Positions 54,847 to 63,753 of a stretch of 64,000 nucleotides of DNA are shown here, piece by piece. Under the pieces are notes generated by a model. The model was given only the letters and a program-made list of their open reading frames with translations, made no database searches and was not told where the DNA came from. Where the stretch lies: assembly GCF_036226885.1 (NCBI RefSeq), contig NZ_CP109027.1, forward strand, positions 7,440,001 through 7,504,000, written 5' to 3'. Position numbers and translations under genes: made by a program. Every line of letters starts with the position of its first letter. The first letter of the stretch is position 1. Origin of the DNA: Streptomyces sp. NBC_00663 (lineage in GTDB: Bacteria; Actinomycetota; Actinomycetes; Streptomycetales; Streptomycetaceae).

Positions 54847-54898
54847 TGCTGCTCCCAAGTCCGCTTCGTGCACGCGTATTTACCCCGCGCGGGGTCTG

Positions 54899-54915
54899 CT
54901 GTAACAGTGTTACAG
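54899..54915. promoter_or_regulatory. TetR operator palindrome
   Basis: CTGTAACAGTGTTACAG is a perfect 17-bp palindrome (8-base arms, one central base) in the 105-base gap between the TetR gene and the ADC-family gene. A second palindrome, CCCCGCGCGGGG, lies at 54883-54894, closer to the TetR gene. Confidence 0.78.
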
Positions 54916-54951
54916 GTGACTGACGGCCCATCAGAAGAAGGGCGGTACGGC

Positions 54952-55749
54952 ATGGCACGCGTACGGTACGGCGCGCGGACCGAGGCGGAGATCGCCGCCG
55001 CGCGCACCGCGGGCGCGCGGCTTCCCGACATCTGGTCCACCGGGGTGGTGGCCGTCTGGGAGACCGACCCGGACGCGGTCGCGGCGGTCCTGCCACCGCC
55101 CCTGAAGCCCACGGACCGGCCGCTGGCCCGGGTCAACATCAGCAAGGTCGACCTGCCCGGATACCCGCTCGGCGCGGGCTCGTTCGCGGTCGCCGCGGCC
55201 CATGACGGCGTCGACGGCTGGTACCCCCTGGTCATGCCGATGACCCATGAACGGGCCCTGATCGGCGGCCGCGAGGTGTTCGGCGAGCCGAAGAAGCTCG
55301 GCGAGGTCGTCGTCGACCGCGAGGGCCAGAACGTGCGTGCTTCCTTGGCCCGGCACGGCATCGCCTTCGTGGAGGTACGCGGCACGGTCGCAGGCGAGCT
55401 GCCGCCGCCGCAGCCTGCCCAGAAGACCGACTTCTACTTCAAGTTCCTTCCCGCGGTGGACGGTTCCGGCTTCGACGGCGACCCGGTCCTCGTGCACTGT
55501 CTGCGCAACGAGAAGGTGCGCCGCCTCGAGCGGATCGCCGGCGAGGTAGTGCTGCGCGAGTCGAGGTACGACCCGGTGGCCGACCTGCCGGTGCGCCGGC
55601 TGGTGGAGATCACCCTCGGCGAGAAGACCAGCGACCAGCGCGGCAAGGTCGTCGAACGGGTGGACGCGCGGGCGCTGCTGCCGTACGTCCATCAGCGCTA
55701 CGACGATCCGGCGCAGGTGCTGGACGGGCCGCCCGAGGGGAGTGCCTGA
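54952..55749 (+). CDS. Acetoacetate decarboxylase-family protein
   Basis: A 265-residue enzyme of the ADC superfamily. The Schiff-base lysine pair of true decarboxylases is present as K114-K115 in VFGEPKKLGEV, and MPMTHERALIGGREVFGEP is the surrounding signature. It might decarboxylate a beta-keto acid or act as an aldolase-dehydratase, as some relatives do. ATG at 54952 has GAAGAAGGG upstream. It is first in a four-gene operon; its stop overlaps the SDR start by one base. Confidence 0.85.
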   Translation: MARVRYGARTEAEIAAARTAGARLPDIWSTGVVAVWETDPDAVAAVLPPPLKPTDRPLARVNISKVDLPGYPLGAGSFAVAAAHDGVDGWYPLVMPMTHERALIGGREVFGEPKKLGEVVVDREGQNVRASLARHGIAFVEVRGTVAGELPPPQPAQKTDFYFKFLPAVDGSGFDGDPVLVHCLRNEKVRRLERIAGEVVLRESRYDPVADLPVRRLVEITLGEKTSDQRGKVVERVDARALLPYVHQRYDDPAQVLDGPPEGSA

Positions 55750-56633
55750 TGGAGCTGCTTCCCGGACAAGTGGCCGTCGTCACCGGCGCCGCGAGCGGCA
55801 TAGGCCTCGCGATGGCCCGCCGGTTCGCCATCGAGGGCCTCAAGGTCGTCCTCGCCGACGTCGAACGACCGGCGCTGGACGCGGCCGTCGCGGCGCTCCG
55901 CGCGGACGGCGCCGACGCGCACGCGCGCGTGGTCGACGTCGGCGAGCGCGAACAGGTCCTGGAGCTGGCGGACTTCGTCTACGAGACGTACGGCGCCGTC
56001 CATGTCCTGTGCAACAACGCCGGGGTCGGCTCCGGCGCCGAGGGCCGTATGTGGGAGCACGAGCCGAACGACTGGAAGTGGGCGTTCTCCGTCAATGTGT
56101 GGGGCGTCTTCCATGGCGTCCAGGCATTCGTCCCCCACATGATCAAGTCGGGTCAACCCGGTCATGTGGTCAACACATCCTCCGGTGACGGCGGTATCGC
56201 CCCGCTCCCCACCGCCTCCGTCTACGCCGTCACCAAGGCGGCCGTCGTGACGATGACCGAGTCCCTGTACGCCCATCTGAAGGCCGAGCACGCGCGTGTG
56301 GGCGCCTCCGTCCTCTTCCCGGGCCCCCACATGCTCCGCACCGGCCTGTGGGAGTCCCATCGCAACCGCCCCGAGCGCTACGCCAAGGAGCGGCCCCGCA
56401 GGACGCCGTACCGCAGCCTCGACCAGTGGGAGACCGCGATGAGGGAAGCGGGCAGGGAGGTGCGCTTCACGCCCGTCGAGGAGGTGGCCGAGACCGTCGT
56501 GGACGGCATCCGCGCGGACCGCTTCTGGATGCTGCCTGCGAGCGAGCGCAGCGACGCGCAGATACGCGCGCGTGCCCAGTCGATGCTGGACCGCGCGAAC
56601 CCGTCGTACCTGGAGAACTTCATCCTGGACTGA
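55749..56633 (+). CDS. Short-chain dehydrogenase/reductase of the ADC operon
   Basis: A 294-residue classical SDR. The cofactor motif is TGAASGIGLAMAR, with LADVERP preferring NAD(H), NNAGVG, the catalytic serine in NTSSGDGG and the YAVTKAA Tyr-x-x-x-Lys. It would oxidise or reduce a hydroxyl/keto group on the intermediate handled by the ADC-family enzyme. Translation is coupled to that gene through TGATG. The C-terminal 60 residues are an extra helical region seen in longer SDRs. Confidence 0.9.
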   Translation: MELLPGQVAVVTGAASGIGLAMARRFAIEGLKVVLADVERPALDAAVAALRADGADAHARVVDVGEREQVLELADFVYETYGAVHVLCNNAGVGSGAEGRMWEHEPNDWKWAFSVNVWGVFHGVQAFVPHMIKSGQPGHVVNTSSGDGGIAPLPTASVYAVTKAAVVTMTESLYAHLKAEHARVGASVLFPGPHMLRTGLWESHRNRPERYAKERPRRTPYRSLDQWETAMREAGREVRFTPVEEVAETVVDGIRADRFWMLPASERSDAQIRARAQSMLDRANPSYLENFILD

Positions 56634-56647
56634 CCGAGGGGGTCGAC

Positions 56648-57931
56648 GTGACCGACCAGGAGCCCTATCTGATCATCTCCTCCGACTGCCACGCCGGGCT
56701 GCCCACCGAGGAGTACCGGCCCTATCTGGACGCCCGTTTCCACCGGGACTTCGACGACTTCCTCGCCGGGCGCGAGCGGCGCCGGGCGGAGATGACCCGG
56801 CTCGGCATCCGCAACGAGGCCTTCGCGACCAAGTGGTTCCAGGACAACGAGGAGGGCCTGCGCGGAGGCTGGGACACCGCGCAGCGGCTCAAGGAGCTGG
56901 ACGGCGACGGGGTGGCCGCCGAGGTCGTCTTCCCGGACGCCGACGCCGTGGACAGCCAGACGGCCGCGCCCTTCGGGGTGGGCCTCGGGCTCTCCGGCGA
57001 CCACGACCCCGAGCTGGGCATGGCGGGCGCGCAGGCGCACAACCGCTGGCTGGCGGAGTTCGTGGGGCAGAACCCCGAACGGCACTGCGGGGTGGCCCTG
57101 TTGCCGATCACGGCCGACGTGCCGAAGGTGGTCGCCGAGGTGCACCGGGCCAAGGAGTCCGGGCTCGGCGCGCTGATGATCCCCGCCCTGTGGGGTGACA
57201 AGGAGCCCTACCACGACCGCCGTTACGACCCCGTGTGGGCGGCGGCGGCCGAGTGCGGAATGCCCGTGACCACGCACTCCGGATCGGCGCCGCGGCACGA
57301 GTACGGCGACCATCTGGGCATCTTCGTCAGCGAGGTGACCTGGTGGCCCGCCCGGCCCCTGTGGTTCCTGCTCTGGTCCGGCGTCTTCGAACGCCACCCC
57401 GGGCTCAGGTTCGGGGTCGCGGAGTCGGGCTGCTGGTGGCTGCCGAACCTGCTGTGGTTCATGGACCGCCTCTACCTCGGCGCGCACGGCGGCAAGAAGC
57501 TCTCCCCGTTCCAGGAGCTGAAGCGCCCGCCGCACGAGTACCTCGACCGCCAGATCTTCGTCTGCGCCACCAACACCAAGCGCCGCGAACTCGCCCAGCG
57601 CTACGAGATCGGCGTCGACAACATCCTCTGGGGCAGCGACTTCCCGCACCCCGAGGGCACCTGGCCCGACACGCGCGCGTGGCTGAAGCGCACCTTCCAC
57701 GACATCCCGGTCGCCGAGACCCGCCGCATGCTGGGCCTCGCCGCGGCCGACGTCTTCGGCTTCGACGTCGAGAAACTGACCCCGCTCGCCCGCCGTATCG
57801 GCCCCACCCCCGCCGACCTCGGCCAGAGCGCCGACCAGACGGCCGTGGAAGCGTCCTGGGCGCGCTCGCGCGAGGTGGGCCGGCACTGGCTGACCGACCA
57901 CGACTTCCCTGTGCTGGGGGCATCCTCATGA
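56648..57931 (+). CDS. Amidohydrolase-2 family protein (first paralogue)
   Basis: A 427-residue TIM-barrel protein related to ACMSD-type decarboxylases and hydrolases. Metal ligands start with the D13-C-H15 motif in ISSDCHAGLP; TTHSGSAP offers a histidine, and ILWGSDFPHPEGTWP carries the catalytic metal aspartate. GTG at 56648 has GAGGGGG upstream. Its stop overlaps the next gene by 4 nt. It is paralogous to the following gene in start, core and end motifs. Substrate unknown; non-hydrolytic decarboxylation is as likely as hydrolysis. Confidence 0.87.
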   Translation: MTDQEPYLIISSDCHAGLPTEEYRPYLDARFHRDFDDFLAGRERRRAEMTRLGIRNEAFATKWFQDNEEGLRGGWDTAQRLKELDGDGVAAEVVFPDADAVDSQTAAPFGVGLGLSGDHDPELGMAGAQAHNRWLAEFVGQNPERHCGVALLPITADVPKVVAEVHRAKESGLGALMIPALWGDKEPYHDRRYDPVWAAAAECGMPVTTHSGSAPRHEYGDHLGIFVSEVTWWPARPLWFLLWSGVFERHPGLRFGVAESGCWWLPNLLWFMDRLYLGAHGGKKLSPFQELKRPPHEYLDRQIFVCATNTKRRELAQRYEIGVDNILWGSDFPHPEGTWPDTRAWLKRTFHDIPVAETRRMLGLAAADVFGFDVEKLTPLARRIGPTPADLGQSADQTAVEASWARSREVGRHWLTDHDFPVLGASS

Positions 57932-59154
57932 CCGACCGCTACACGGTGATCTCGGCCGACTGCCACGCGGGCGCCGACCTGCTCGACTACCGGCCCTACC
58001 TGGAGAAGCGGTACCACGACGAGTTCGACGTCTGGGCGGCGACGTACGTCAACCCGTACGAGGACCTGGTCGCCGACACCGCCGACAAGAACTGGAACTC
58101 CGAGCGGCGGCTCGCGGAGCTGGAGGCGGACGGGATCGTCGCCGAGGTGCTGTTCCCGAACACCATCCCGCCGTTCTTCCCGTCGAGCTCCCTCATGGCG
58201 CCCGCGCCCACCGCGGAGGACTTCGAGCGGCGCTGGGCCGGACTGCGCGCCCACAACCGCTGGATGGCCGACTTCTGCGCCGCCGCGCCGGGCCGGCGCG
58301 CGGGCGTCTTCCAGATCCTCCTCAACGACGTCGAGGAGGCCGTCAAGGAGGCCCGGTGGGCCGCCGAGGCGGGCCTCAAGGGCGGCCTGCTGCTGCCCGG
58401 CACCCCACCGGGCTCGGGCCTGCCCGAGCTGTACTCGGCGGCGTACGACCCGCTCTGGGCGGTCTGCGCGGAGCTCGGCGTCCCCGTCAACCACCACGCG
58501 GGATCGGCGTCCCCGCCGCTCGGCGACGAACCGGCCGCCCGCGCGGTCTTCATGGTCGAGACGACCTGGTTCTCGCACCGGGCGCTGTGGCACCTGGTCT
58601 TCGGCGGCGCCTTCCGCCGCCACCCGGAGCTGAAGCTGGTCCTCACGGAACAGGGGTCGGGCTGGATCCCGGGCGTGCTGGAGATGCTGGACTACTACCA
58701 CGGGCGCCTGATCGCGGCGGCGACGAAGGCCACCACCGCCGAGTCCAAGTTCGGCGCGGGACTCGCCGCCCGCATGGGCGACGCGCCGTCGAAGGTCTGG
58801 CGCGACAACTGCTTCGTCGGCGCCAGCTTCATGCGCCCGCACGAGGTGCCGCTGCGGGACCGGATCGGCGTCGACCGGATCATGTGGGGCAGCGACTACC
58901 CGCACGACGAGGGGACGTACCCGTACACGCGCGAGGGCCTGCGGTACGCCTTCGCGCGCGTGCCGCGCGACGAGGTCGCGGCGATGGTCGGCGGCAACGC
59001 CGCGCGCGTGTACGGCTTCGACCTCGACCTCCTCGACCCGATCGCGGCGAAGGTGGGGCCGACGGTGGAGGAGATCGCCGAGCCGCTGGCCGAACCACCG
59101 GCGGACGCGACGAGCCCGTTGTTCGCCAAGGGGGCGTCGGTACGCGTGTGGTGA
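57928..59154 (+). CDS. Amidohydrolase-2 family protein (second paralogue)
   Basis: A 408-residue relative of the preceding protein. Matching landmarks are ISADCHAGADLLDYRPYL at the start (D11-C-H13), VNHHAGSASP in the middle and IMWGSDYPHDEGTYP near the end. ATG at 57928 overlaps the previous stop as ATGA, so the two may be made in equal amounts and could form a hetero-oligomer or act in sequence. It closes the TetR-controlled operon. Confidence 0.87.
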   Translation: MTDRYTVISADCHAGADLLDYRPYLEKRYHDEFDVWAATYVNPYEDLVADTADKNWNSERRLAELEADGIVAEVLFPNTIPPFFPSSSLMAPAPTAEDFERRWAGLRAHNRWMADFCAAAPGRRAGVFQILLNDVEEAVKEARWAAEAGLKGGLLLPGTPPGSGLPELYSAAYDPLWAVCAELGVPVNHHAGSASPPLGDEPAARAVFMVETTWFSHRALWHLVFGGAFRRHPELKLVLTEQGSGWIPGVLEMLDYYHGRLIAAATKATTAESKFGAGLAARMGDAPSKVWRDNCFVGASFMRPHEVPLRDRIGVDRIMWGSDYPHDEGTYPYTREGLRYAFARVPRDEVAAMVGGNAARVYGFDLDLLDPIAAKVGPTVEEIAEPLAEPPADATSPLFAKGASVRVW

Positions 59155-59179
59155 CACTGACGGTGCCATCCTCGCGTCT

Positions 59180-59890
59180 GTGACCGAACCCACGCATGAC
59201 GAGACCCACGGCGGCGCCCTCGGAGCGCGGCTGAACTGGCTGCGGGCCGCCGTCCTGGGCGCCAACGACGGCATCGTGTCCACCGCGGGCCTCGTCGTCG
59301 GCGTCGCCGGGGCCACCGACGACCGCTCGGCCCTGCTGACGGCGGGCCTGGCCGGACTGCTCGCCGGGTCGATGTCCATGGCGGCGGGGGAGTACGTGTC
59401 CGTCTCCACCCAGCGGGACTCGGAGAGGGCGGCCCTGGCGGTCGAGAAGCGGGAACTGCGGGAGCGGCCGGAGGCCGAGCTGGCGGAGCTCACCGGGTTG
59501 CTGGAGGAACGCGGACTGTCCCGGGACGTGGCCCGGGAGGCCGCCGAGCAGCTCACCGCGCGGGACGCGCTGCGCGCCCACGCGCGCGTGGAGCTCGGTA
59601 TCGACCCCGACCAGCTGACCAACCCCTGGCACGCCGCGTGGGCGAGCTTCCTGGCGTTCACCGCGGGCGCCCTGCTCCCGCTGCTGGCCATGGTCCTGCC
59701 GCCGGCCGGCTGGCGCCTCGCGGTCACCGTGGTCTCCGTCCTCGCCGCCCTCGTCCTCACCGGCTGGAGCAGCGCCCGCCTCGGCGCGGCCGACCCGGGC
59801 CGGGCGATGCTGCGGAACGTGGCGGGCGGCGCGCTGGCCATGGGGGTCACCTACGCGGCGGGGACGCTGCTCGGGGCGGCCGGAGTCTGA
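59180..59890 (+). CDS. VIT1/CCC1-family iron or manganese transporter
   Basis: A 236-residue membrane protein with about five hydrophobic segments. VLGANDGIVSTAGLVVGVAGA and MAAGEYVSVSTQRDSERA are the CCC1/VIT signatures, the latter leading into the Glu-rich metal-binding loop (EKRELRERPEAELAELTGLLEERG). Members export ferrous iron or manganese. GTG at 59180 lies 25 bases after the amidohydrolase stop, so read-through from that operon is possible but no functional tie is evident. Confidence 0.9.
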   Translation: MTEPTHDETHGGALGARLNWLRAAVLGANDGIVSTAGLVVGVAGATDDRSALLTAGLAGLLAGSMSMAAGEYVSVSTQRDSERAALAVEKRELRERPEAELAELTGLLEERGLSRDVAREAAEQLTARDALRAHARVELGIDPDQLTNPWHAAWASFLAFTAGALLPLLAMVLPPAGWRLAVTVVSVLAALVLTGWSSARLGAADPGRAMLRNVAGGALAMGVTYAAGTLLGAAGV

Positions 59891-60003
59891 AGACGCCTGT
59901 GCAGCCTTTGGCGGAGATCACCAACAAGTAAGCGCGTACCCTCGGTAATACTTGTGAGTAACAACGTCTAGCGGCGGCCGACCAGCGGTTCTACGGTGCC
60001 CCC

Positions 60004-60870
60004 ATGCCGAACCTGCCCGATGTCGTGCTGTGGTCGATACCCGCCTTCGTGCTGCTCACCGTGGTCGAGATGATCAGCGTCCGCGTCCACCCCGACGACG
60101 ACGCCGCCGGATACGAGACGAAGGACGCCGCGACCAGCGTCGGCATGGGGCTGGGGAGCCTCGTCCTCGACTTCCTGTGGAAGATCCCCATCGTCGCGAT
60201 CTACACGGCGGTCTACGAACTCACCCCCCTGCGCGTCCCCGTGCTGTGGTGGACGGTCCCGCTGATGCTGCTCGCGCAGGACTTCTTCTACTACTGGTCG
60301 CACCGCGGTCACCACGTCATCCGCATCCTGTGGGCCTGCCACGTCGTCCACCACTCCAGCGAGAAGTTCAACCTCACCACGGCCCTGCGCCAGCCCTGGA
60401 CCTCACTGACCGTCTGGCCGTTCTACCTGCCGCTGATCGCCGCCGGTGTGCACCCGGCCGCGCTCGCGTTCTGCTCCTCGGCGAACCTCGTCTACCAGTT
60501 CTGGATCCACACCGAGCGCATCGACAAGCTGCCCCGGTGGTTCGAGTTCGTCCTCAACACGCCCTCCCACCACCGCGTCCACCACGCCTCCCAGGGCGGC
60601 TACCTGGACCGCAACTTCGGCGGCATCCTCATCGTCTGGGACCGGCTCTTCGGCTCGTTCGTCGCCGAGACCGACCGGCCCGTCTACGGGTTGACCAAGA
60701 ACATCAAGACGTTCAACCCGATCAAGGTCGCCACCCACGAGTACATGTCGATCGCCAGGGACATCAAGGCGGCCCGAGGATGGCGCAACCGCGTGGGGCA
60801 TGTCTTCCGGGGGCCGGGATGGCGGCCGGCGCCCGCGGCGGAACCGGCCGAGGAGACCGTGGCCGCGTGA
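60004..60870 (+). CDS. Sterol desaturase/fatty-acid hydroxylase superfamily membrane enzyme
   Basis: A 288-residue di-iron membrane oxygenase. The eight-histidine signature is complete: H100-RG-H103-H104, H113-VV-H116-H117 and H189-H190-RV-H193-H194, placed on the cytoplasmic side of four to five membrane segments. The superfamily includes sterol desaturases, carotenoid hydroxylases and alkylglycerol monooxygenase. It overlaps the lysoplasmalogenase-like gene by 4 nt, which favours a lipid ether substrate; that is inference. Confidence 0.88.
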   Translation: MPNLPDVVLWSIPAFVLLTVVEMISVRVHPDDDAAGYETKDAATSVGMGLGSLVLDFLWKIPIVAIYTAVYELTPLRVPVLWWTVPLMLLAQDFFYYWSHRGHHVIRILWACHVVHHSSEKFNLTTALRQPWTSLTVWPFYLPLIAAGVHPAALAFCSSANLVYQFWIHTERIDKLPRWFEFVLNTPSHHRVHHASQGGYLDRNFGGILIVWDRLFGSFVAETDRPVYGLTKNIKTFNPIKVATHEYMSIARDIKAARGWRNRVGHVFRGPGWRPAPAAEPAEETVAA

Positions 60871-61538
60871 GACGCCCGCTCATCGGGGCCCTCGCCCTCA
60901 CGACCGCCGTGGACCTCGGCTCCCTGGCGGCCGGCTGGGACGCCGGGCACCTCGTCGCCAAGCCCCTGCTGATGCCGCTCCTGGCCGCGTACGCGGCGGT
61001 GCGCGGCGCCCCTCGCCTCCTGATCGCCGCCCTCCTCTGCGGCTGGGGCGGCGACACCCTGCTCCTCCTGGACGCCGAACCGGCCTTCCTCGCGGGGATG
61101 GCCTCCTTCGCGGCCGGGCACGTCTGCTACGTCGTCCTGTTCCAGAAGTACGGCGCGGACCGGGCGACGGTCCGCGCGAGGGGCGGCTTCCTCGCCGTCG
61201 TCTACACCGTGTTCCTGGCCGGCACCGTCCAGTCCCTGTGGCCCGACCTGCCGGCCGACCTGCGGATCCCCGTCGCCGGCTACAGCGTCCTGCTCACCGT
61301 CATGGCCTACCTGGCCGCCGCCCGCATGGGCCGTCTCGCCGGGATCGGCGGTGTGCTGTTCGTGCTCTCCGACACGCTCATCGCGAGCGGTGTCGCCGAG
61401 TGGGACCAGTTGCCGCGCCCCGACCTCTGGATCATGGCCACCTATGTCGCCGCGCAGTACCTGCTGGTCACCGGCACACTCGGCGAGCGACGGCTGCCGG
61501 GGGCGGCGTACGGTGAAGTGCGCTCGACCACCCCCTGA
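60867..61538 (+). CDS. YhhN/TMEM86-family protein (lysoplasmalogenase-like)
   Basis: A 223-residue integral membrane protein with about eight short hydrophobic segments. The YhhN signatures are KPLLMPLLAAYA near the start, CGWGGDTLLLLDAEPAFLAGMASFAAGHVCYVV and VLFVLSDTLIAS, with the two aspartates thought to be catalytic. Animal TMEM86B hydrolyses the vinyl-ether bond of lysoplasmalogens. GTG at 60867 overlaps the preceding stop as GTGA, so translation is coupled to the desaturase-superfamily gene. Confidence 0.87.
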   Translation: MRRPLIGALALTTAVDLGSLAAGWDAGHLVAKPLLMPLLAAYAAVRGAPRLLIAALLCGWGGDTLLLLDAEPAFLAGMASFAAGHVCYVVLFQKYGADRATVRARGGFLAVVYTVFLAGTVQSLWPDLPADLRIPVAGYSVLLTVMAYLAAARMGRLAGIGGVLFVLSDTLIASGVAEWDQLPRPDLWIMATYVAAQYLLVTGTLGERRLPGAAYGEVRSTTP

Positions 61539-61574
61539 GCGCGGGTACCACCAGAGACGAGAAGGATCCTCGCC

Positions 61575-62618
61575 ATGCGCGCCACCACCATCCACGCCCC
61601 CTTCGACATGCGCGTCGAGGACGTGCCCGACCCGGTCGTGCAGCTGCCGACCGACGCCGTGGTCCGCGTCCTGCGCGCCTGCATCTGCGGCAGCGACCTG
61701 TGGGCGTACCGCGGGCAGGCGACCCGGCAGCCGGGGCAGCGGATCGGGCACGAGTTCCTCGGCATCGTCGAGGAGACGGGCTCCGAGGTGGCCACCGTAC
61801 GGCGCGGAGACCTGGTCGTCGCGCCCTTCATGTGGTCCGACGGGGTCTGCGACTACTGCCGCGAGGGCCTGAACACCTCCTGCGAGCACGGCGGCTTCTG
61901 GGGCTCCGTCGGCTACGACGGCGGCCAGGGCGAGGCCGTGCGCGTCCCCTTCGCCGACGGCACCCTCGTCCAGCTGCCCAAGGAGGCGGCCTCCGACGAC
62001 CACCTGCTGTCCGCCCTGCTGACCCTCTCCGACGTCATGGGCACCGGCCACCACGCCGCTCTCGGCGCCGGCGCCCGCGCGGGTGCCACGGTCGCCGTCG
62101 TCGGTGACGGAGCCGTGGGCCTGTGTGCGGTCCTGGCCGCCAAGCGACTGGGCGCCGAGCGGATCATCGCGCTGGGCCGCCACGAGGTCCGCACCGACAT
62201 CGCGCGCCGCTTCGGCGCCACCGACGTCGTCGCCGAGCGGGGCGACGCGGCCGTCGAGGCCGTCCGTGAACTCACCGGAGGCCAGGGCGCCCACGCCGTC
62301 GTCGAGGCCGTCGGCACCGAGCAGTCCATGCGTACGGCGGTCGGCATCGCGCGCGACGGCGGCACCGTCGGCTGGGTCGGCGTCCCGCACGGCAGCGGCA
62401 CCGGGCTCGACCTCGGCGTCATGTTCGACCGGAACATCGGGCTGCGCGGCGGCGTCGCGCCGGTCCGCGCGTACATCCCCGAGCTGCTGCCCGACATCCT
62501 GGACGGCAGCATCGACCCGTCGCCCGTCTTCGACCTGACCGTCGACATGGAGGGCGTACCCGCCGGCTACAAGGCGATGGACGAGCGCACGGCGCTGAAG
62601 GTCCTGGTCACAGGCTGA
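61575..62618 (+). CDS. Zinc-dependent alcohol dehydrogenase (MDR family)
   Basis: A 347-residue medium-chain dehydrogenase. Catalytic zinc ligands are C38 (CICGSDLW) and H59-E60 (GHEFLG). The cofactor loop is VAVVGDGAVGLCAVLAAKRLGA. The structural-zinc lobe shows only three cysteines in order (C92, C95, C103), with the first of the usual four replaced by aspartate (DGVCDYCREG), so that zinc site may be altered. ATG at 61575 has GAGAAGGA upstream. Monocistronic; substrate unknown. Confidence 0.9.
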   Translation: MRATTIHAPFDMRVEDVPDPVVQLPTDAVVRVLRACICGSDLWAYRGQATRQPGQRIGHEFLGIVEETGSEVATVRRGDLVVAPFMWSDGVCDYCREGLNTSCEHGGFWGSVGYDGGQGEAVRVPFADGTLVQLPKEAASDDHLLSALLTLSDVMGTGHHAALGAGARAGATVAVVGDGAVGLCAVLAAKRLGAERIIALGRHEVRTDIARRFGATDVVAERGDAAVEAVRELTGGQGAHAVVEAVGTEQSMRTAVGIARDGGTVGWVGVPHGSGTGLDLGVMFDRNIGLRGGVAPVRAYIPELLPDILDGSIDPSPVFDLTVDMEGVPAGYKAMDERTALKVLVTG

Positions 62619-62642
62619 GTTTCACACTTCACGCTTCACGCT

Positions 62643-63653
62643 TCACCAGCGGATCGGCAACGGCAGCGCCGTCAGCAGCGCCGACACCACGATCACCACG
62701 CCCAGTACGGCGATCTCCGCACGCGCGGGGGAGCAGGCGGTCAGCGGGTCGGGCGCCCGGCGCAGCCGGAGCCGCGCCCACAGGGCGAGCCCGGCGACCG
62801 CGGCCACCAGCAGCACCTTGGCGAGCAGCACGCGCCCGTACGCGGTCGTCGTCAGCTGGTCGAGGACCGTCTCCGGCGGCATCCGGCGCAGCGTGCTCCA
62901 CACCCCGGTCGCGGTGATCGCGGCCAGCAGCACGGCGGCCACGCGCGCGTAAAGGCCCAGCAGGGCCGAGCCGGCCTCAGACGCGCCCCACCCCCGGAGT
63001 GTCCGCAGCGCGTACAGCAGCCCGCCCGCCCACAGCGCGGCGCAGGTCAGATGGATGAGCGTCAGTCCCGACCCGACCAGCGGACTGTGCTCGGTCGGGG
63101 GGTGGGCCCGCAGCGCCTCCGCGACCACGATCGCGGCCAGCGGCCAGACCTGGGAAGCCGGGCGGGCCGAGCGGGCGCACAGACCGGCCACGAGGAACGC
63201 GTTGACCTCGACGAGCGCGAGCTTGCCGTCCCGGGAGTCGTACAGGCCGCCGACATCGATCTGCGCCAGGCTGTGCGGCACGAGGTTCCCGGTCGCCACG
63301 ACCGAGGCCAGCCCCAGCGCGGCGACGAACCCGGCGCCCGCGGCGTACGCGGCCCAACTGCGCGGCATGACCGGGGGAGGGCCGGGCACCGCGCGGGCCA
63401 GCCGGTTCACGAACAGCTCGCCCACCGGCACGCACAGCGCAGCCACCAGCACCGCCCGCAGCAACGCGATGCCACCGTCACCGGGGGCCGCGGCCTCCCC
63501 GGTGCCGTGCAGCGCGGCGGACGGGCCGAGCAGCGGTATCAGGGCGCCGAGCGCCACCAGGACGAGGACGGCGACGGCACGGCCGGTGCCGAGCCGACGC
63601 GGCAGTGGCGCGTCGGCGTCGGTCGCCCGGGTGCCGGGTCTTATCAAGGTCAC
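62643..63653 (-). CDS. CopD-family copper-transport membrane protein
   Basis: A 336-residue protein with about eight membrane segments. The C-terminal half matches CopD (LIHLTCAALWAGGLLYAL with the H-x-x-x-A-x-x-W-x-G-G motif; ITATGVWSTLRRMPPETVLDQL; TTTAYGRVLLAKVLL). No CopC-like domain is fused and none lies nearby, which is unusual; it may pair with a copC elsewhere. GTG at 63653 with TTGAGG upstream. It follows the last gene of the window by 100 bases. Confidence 0.85.
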   Translation of the reverse strand: MTLIRPGTRATDADAPLPRRLGTGRAVAVLVLVALGALIPLLGPSAALHGTGEAAAPGDGGIALLRAVLVAALCVPVGELFVNRLARAVPGPPPVMPRSWAAYAAGAGFVAALGLASVVATGNLVPHSLAQIDVGGLYDSRDGKLALVEVNAFLVAGLCARSARPASQVWPLAAIVVAEALRAHPPTEHSPLVGSGLTLIHLTCAALWAGGLLYALRTLRGWGASEAGSALLGLYARVAAVLLAAITATGVWSTLRRMPPETVLDQLTTTAYGRVLLAKVLLVAAVAGLALWARLRLRRAPDPLTACSPARAEIAVLGVVIVVSALLTALPLPIRW

Positions 63654-63753
63654 CTCAAGATCTTCACCAGCTGTCGCAGAACGGGGCAAGTCAAGGAAAA
63701 CGACCGGCGTTACGCCATTCCGCCCACGGGTACGTTTTCCGGCCGACCGCCGC

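Noticed and set aside
57601..59850. A 749-codon minus-strand ORF opposite the amidohydrolases and the VIT1 gene
   Set aside because: Composition is that of an antisense shadow and the plus-strand genes have clear motifs and coupled starts.
59180..59890. The VIT1-like gene as a member of the ADC-SDR-amidohydrolase pathway
   Set aside because: It is only 25 bases downstream, but a metal exporter has no evident link to the enzymes; co-transcription would need RNA data.
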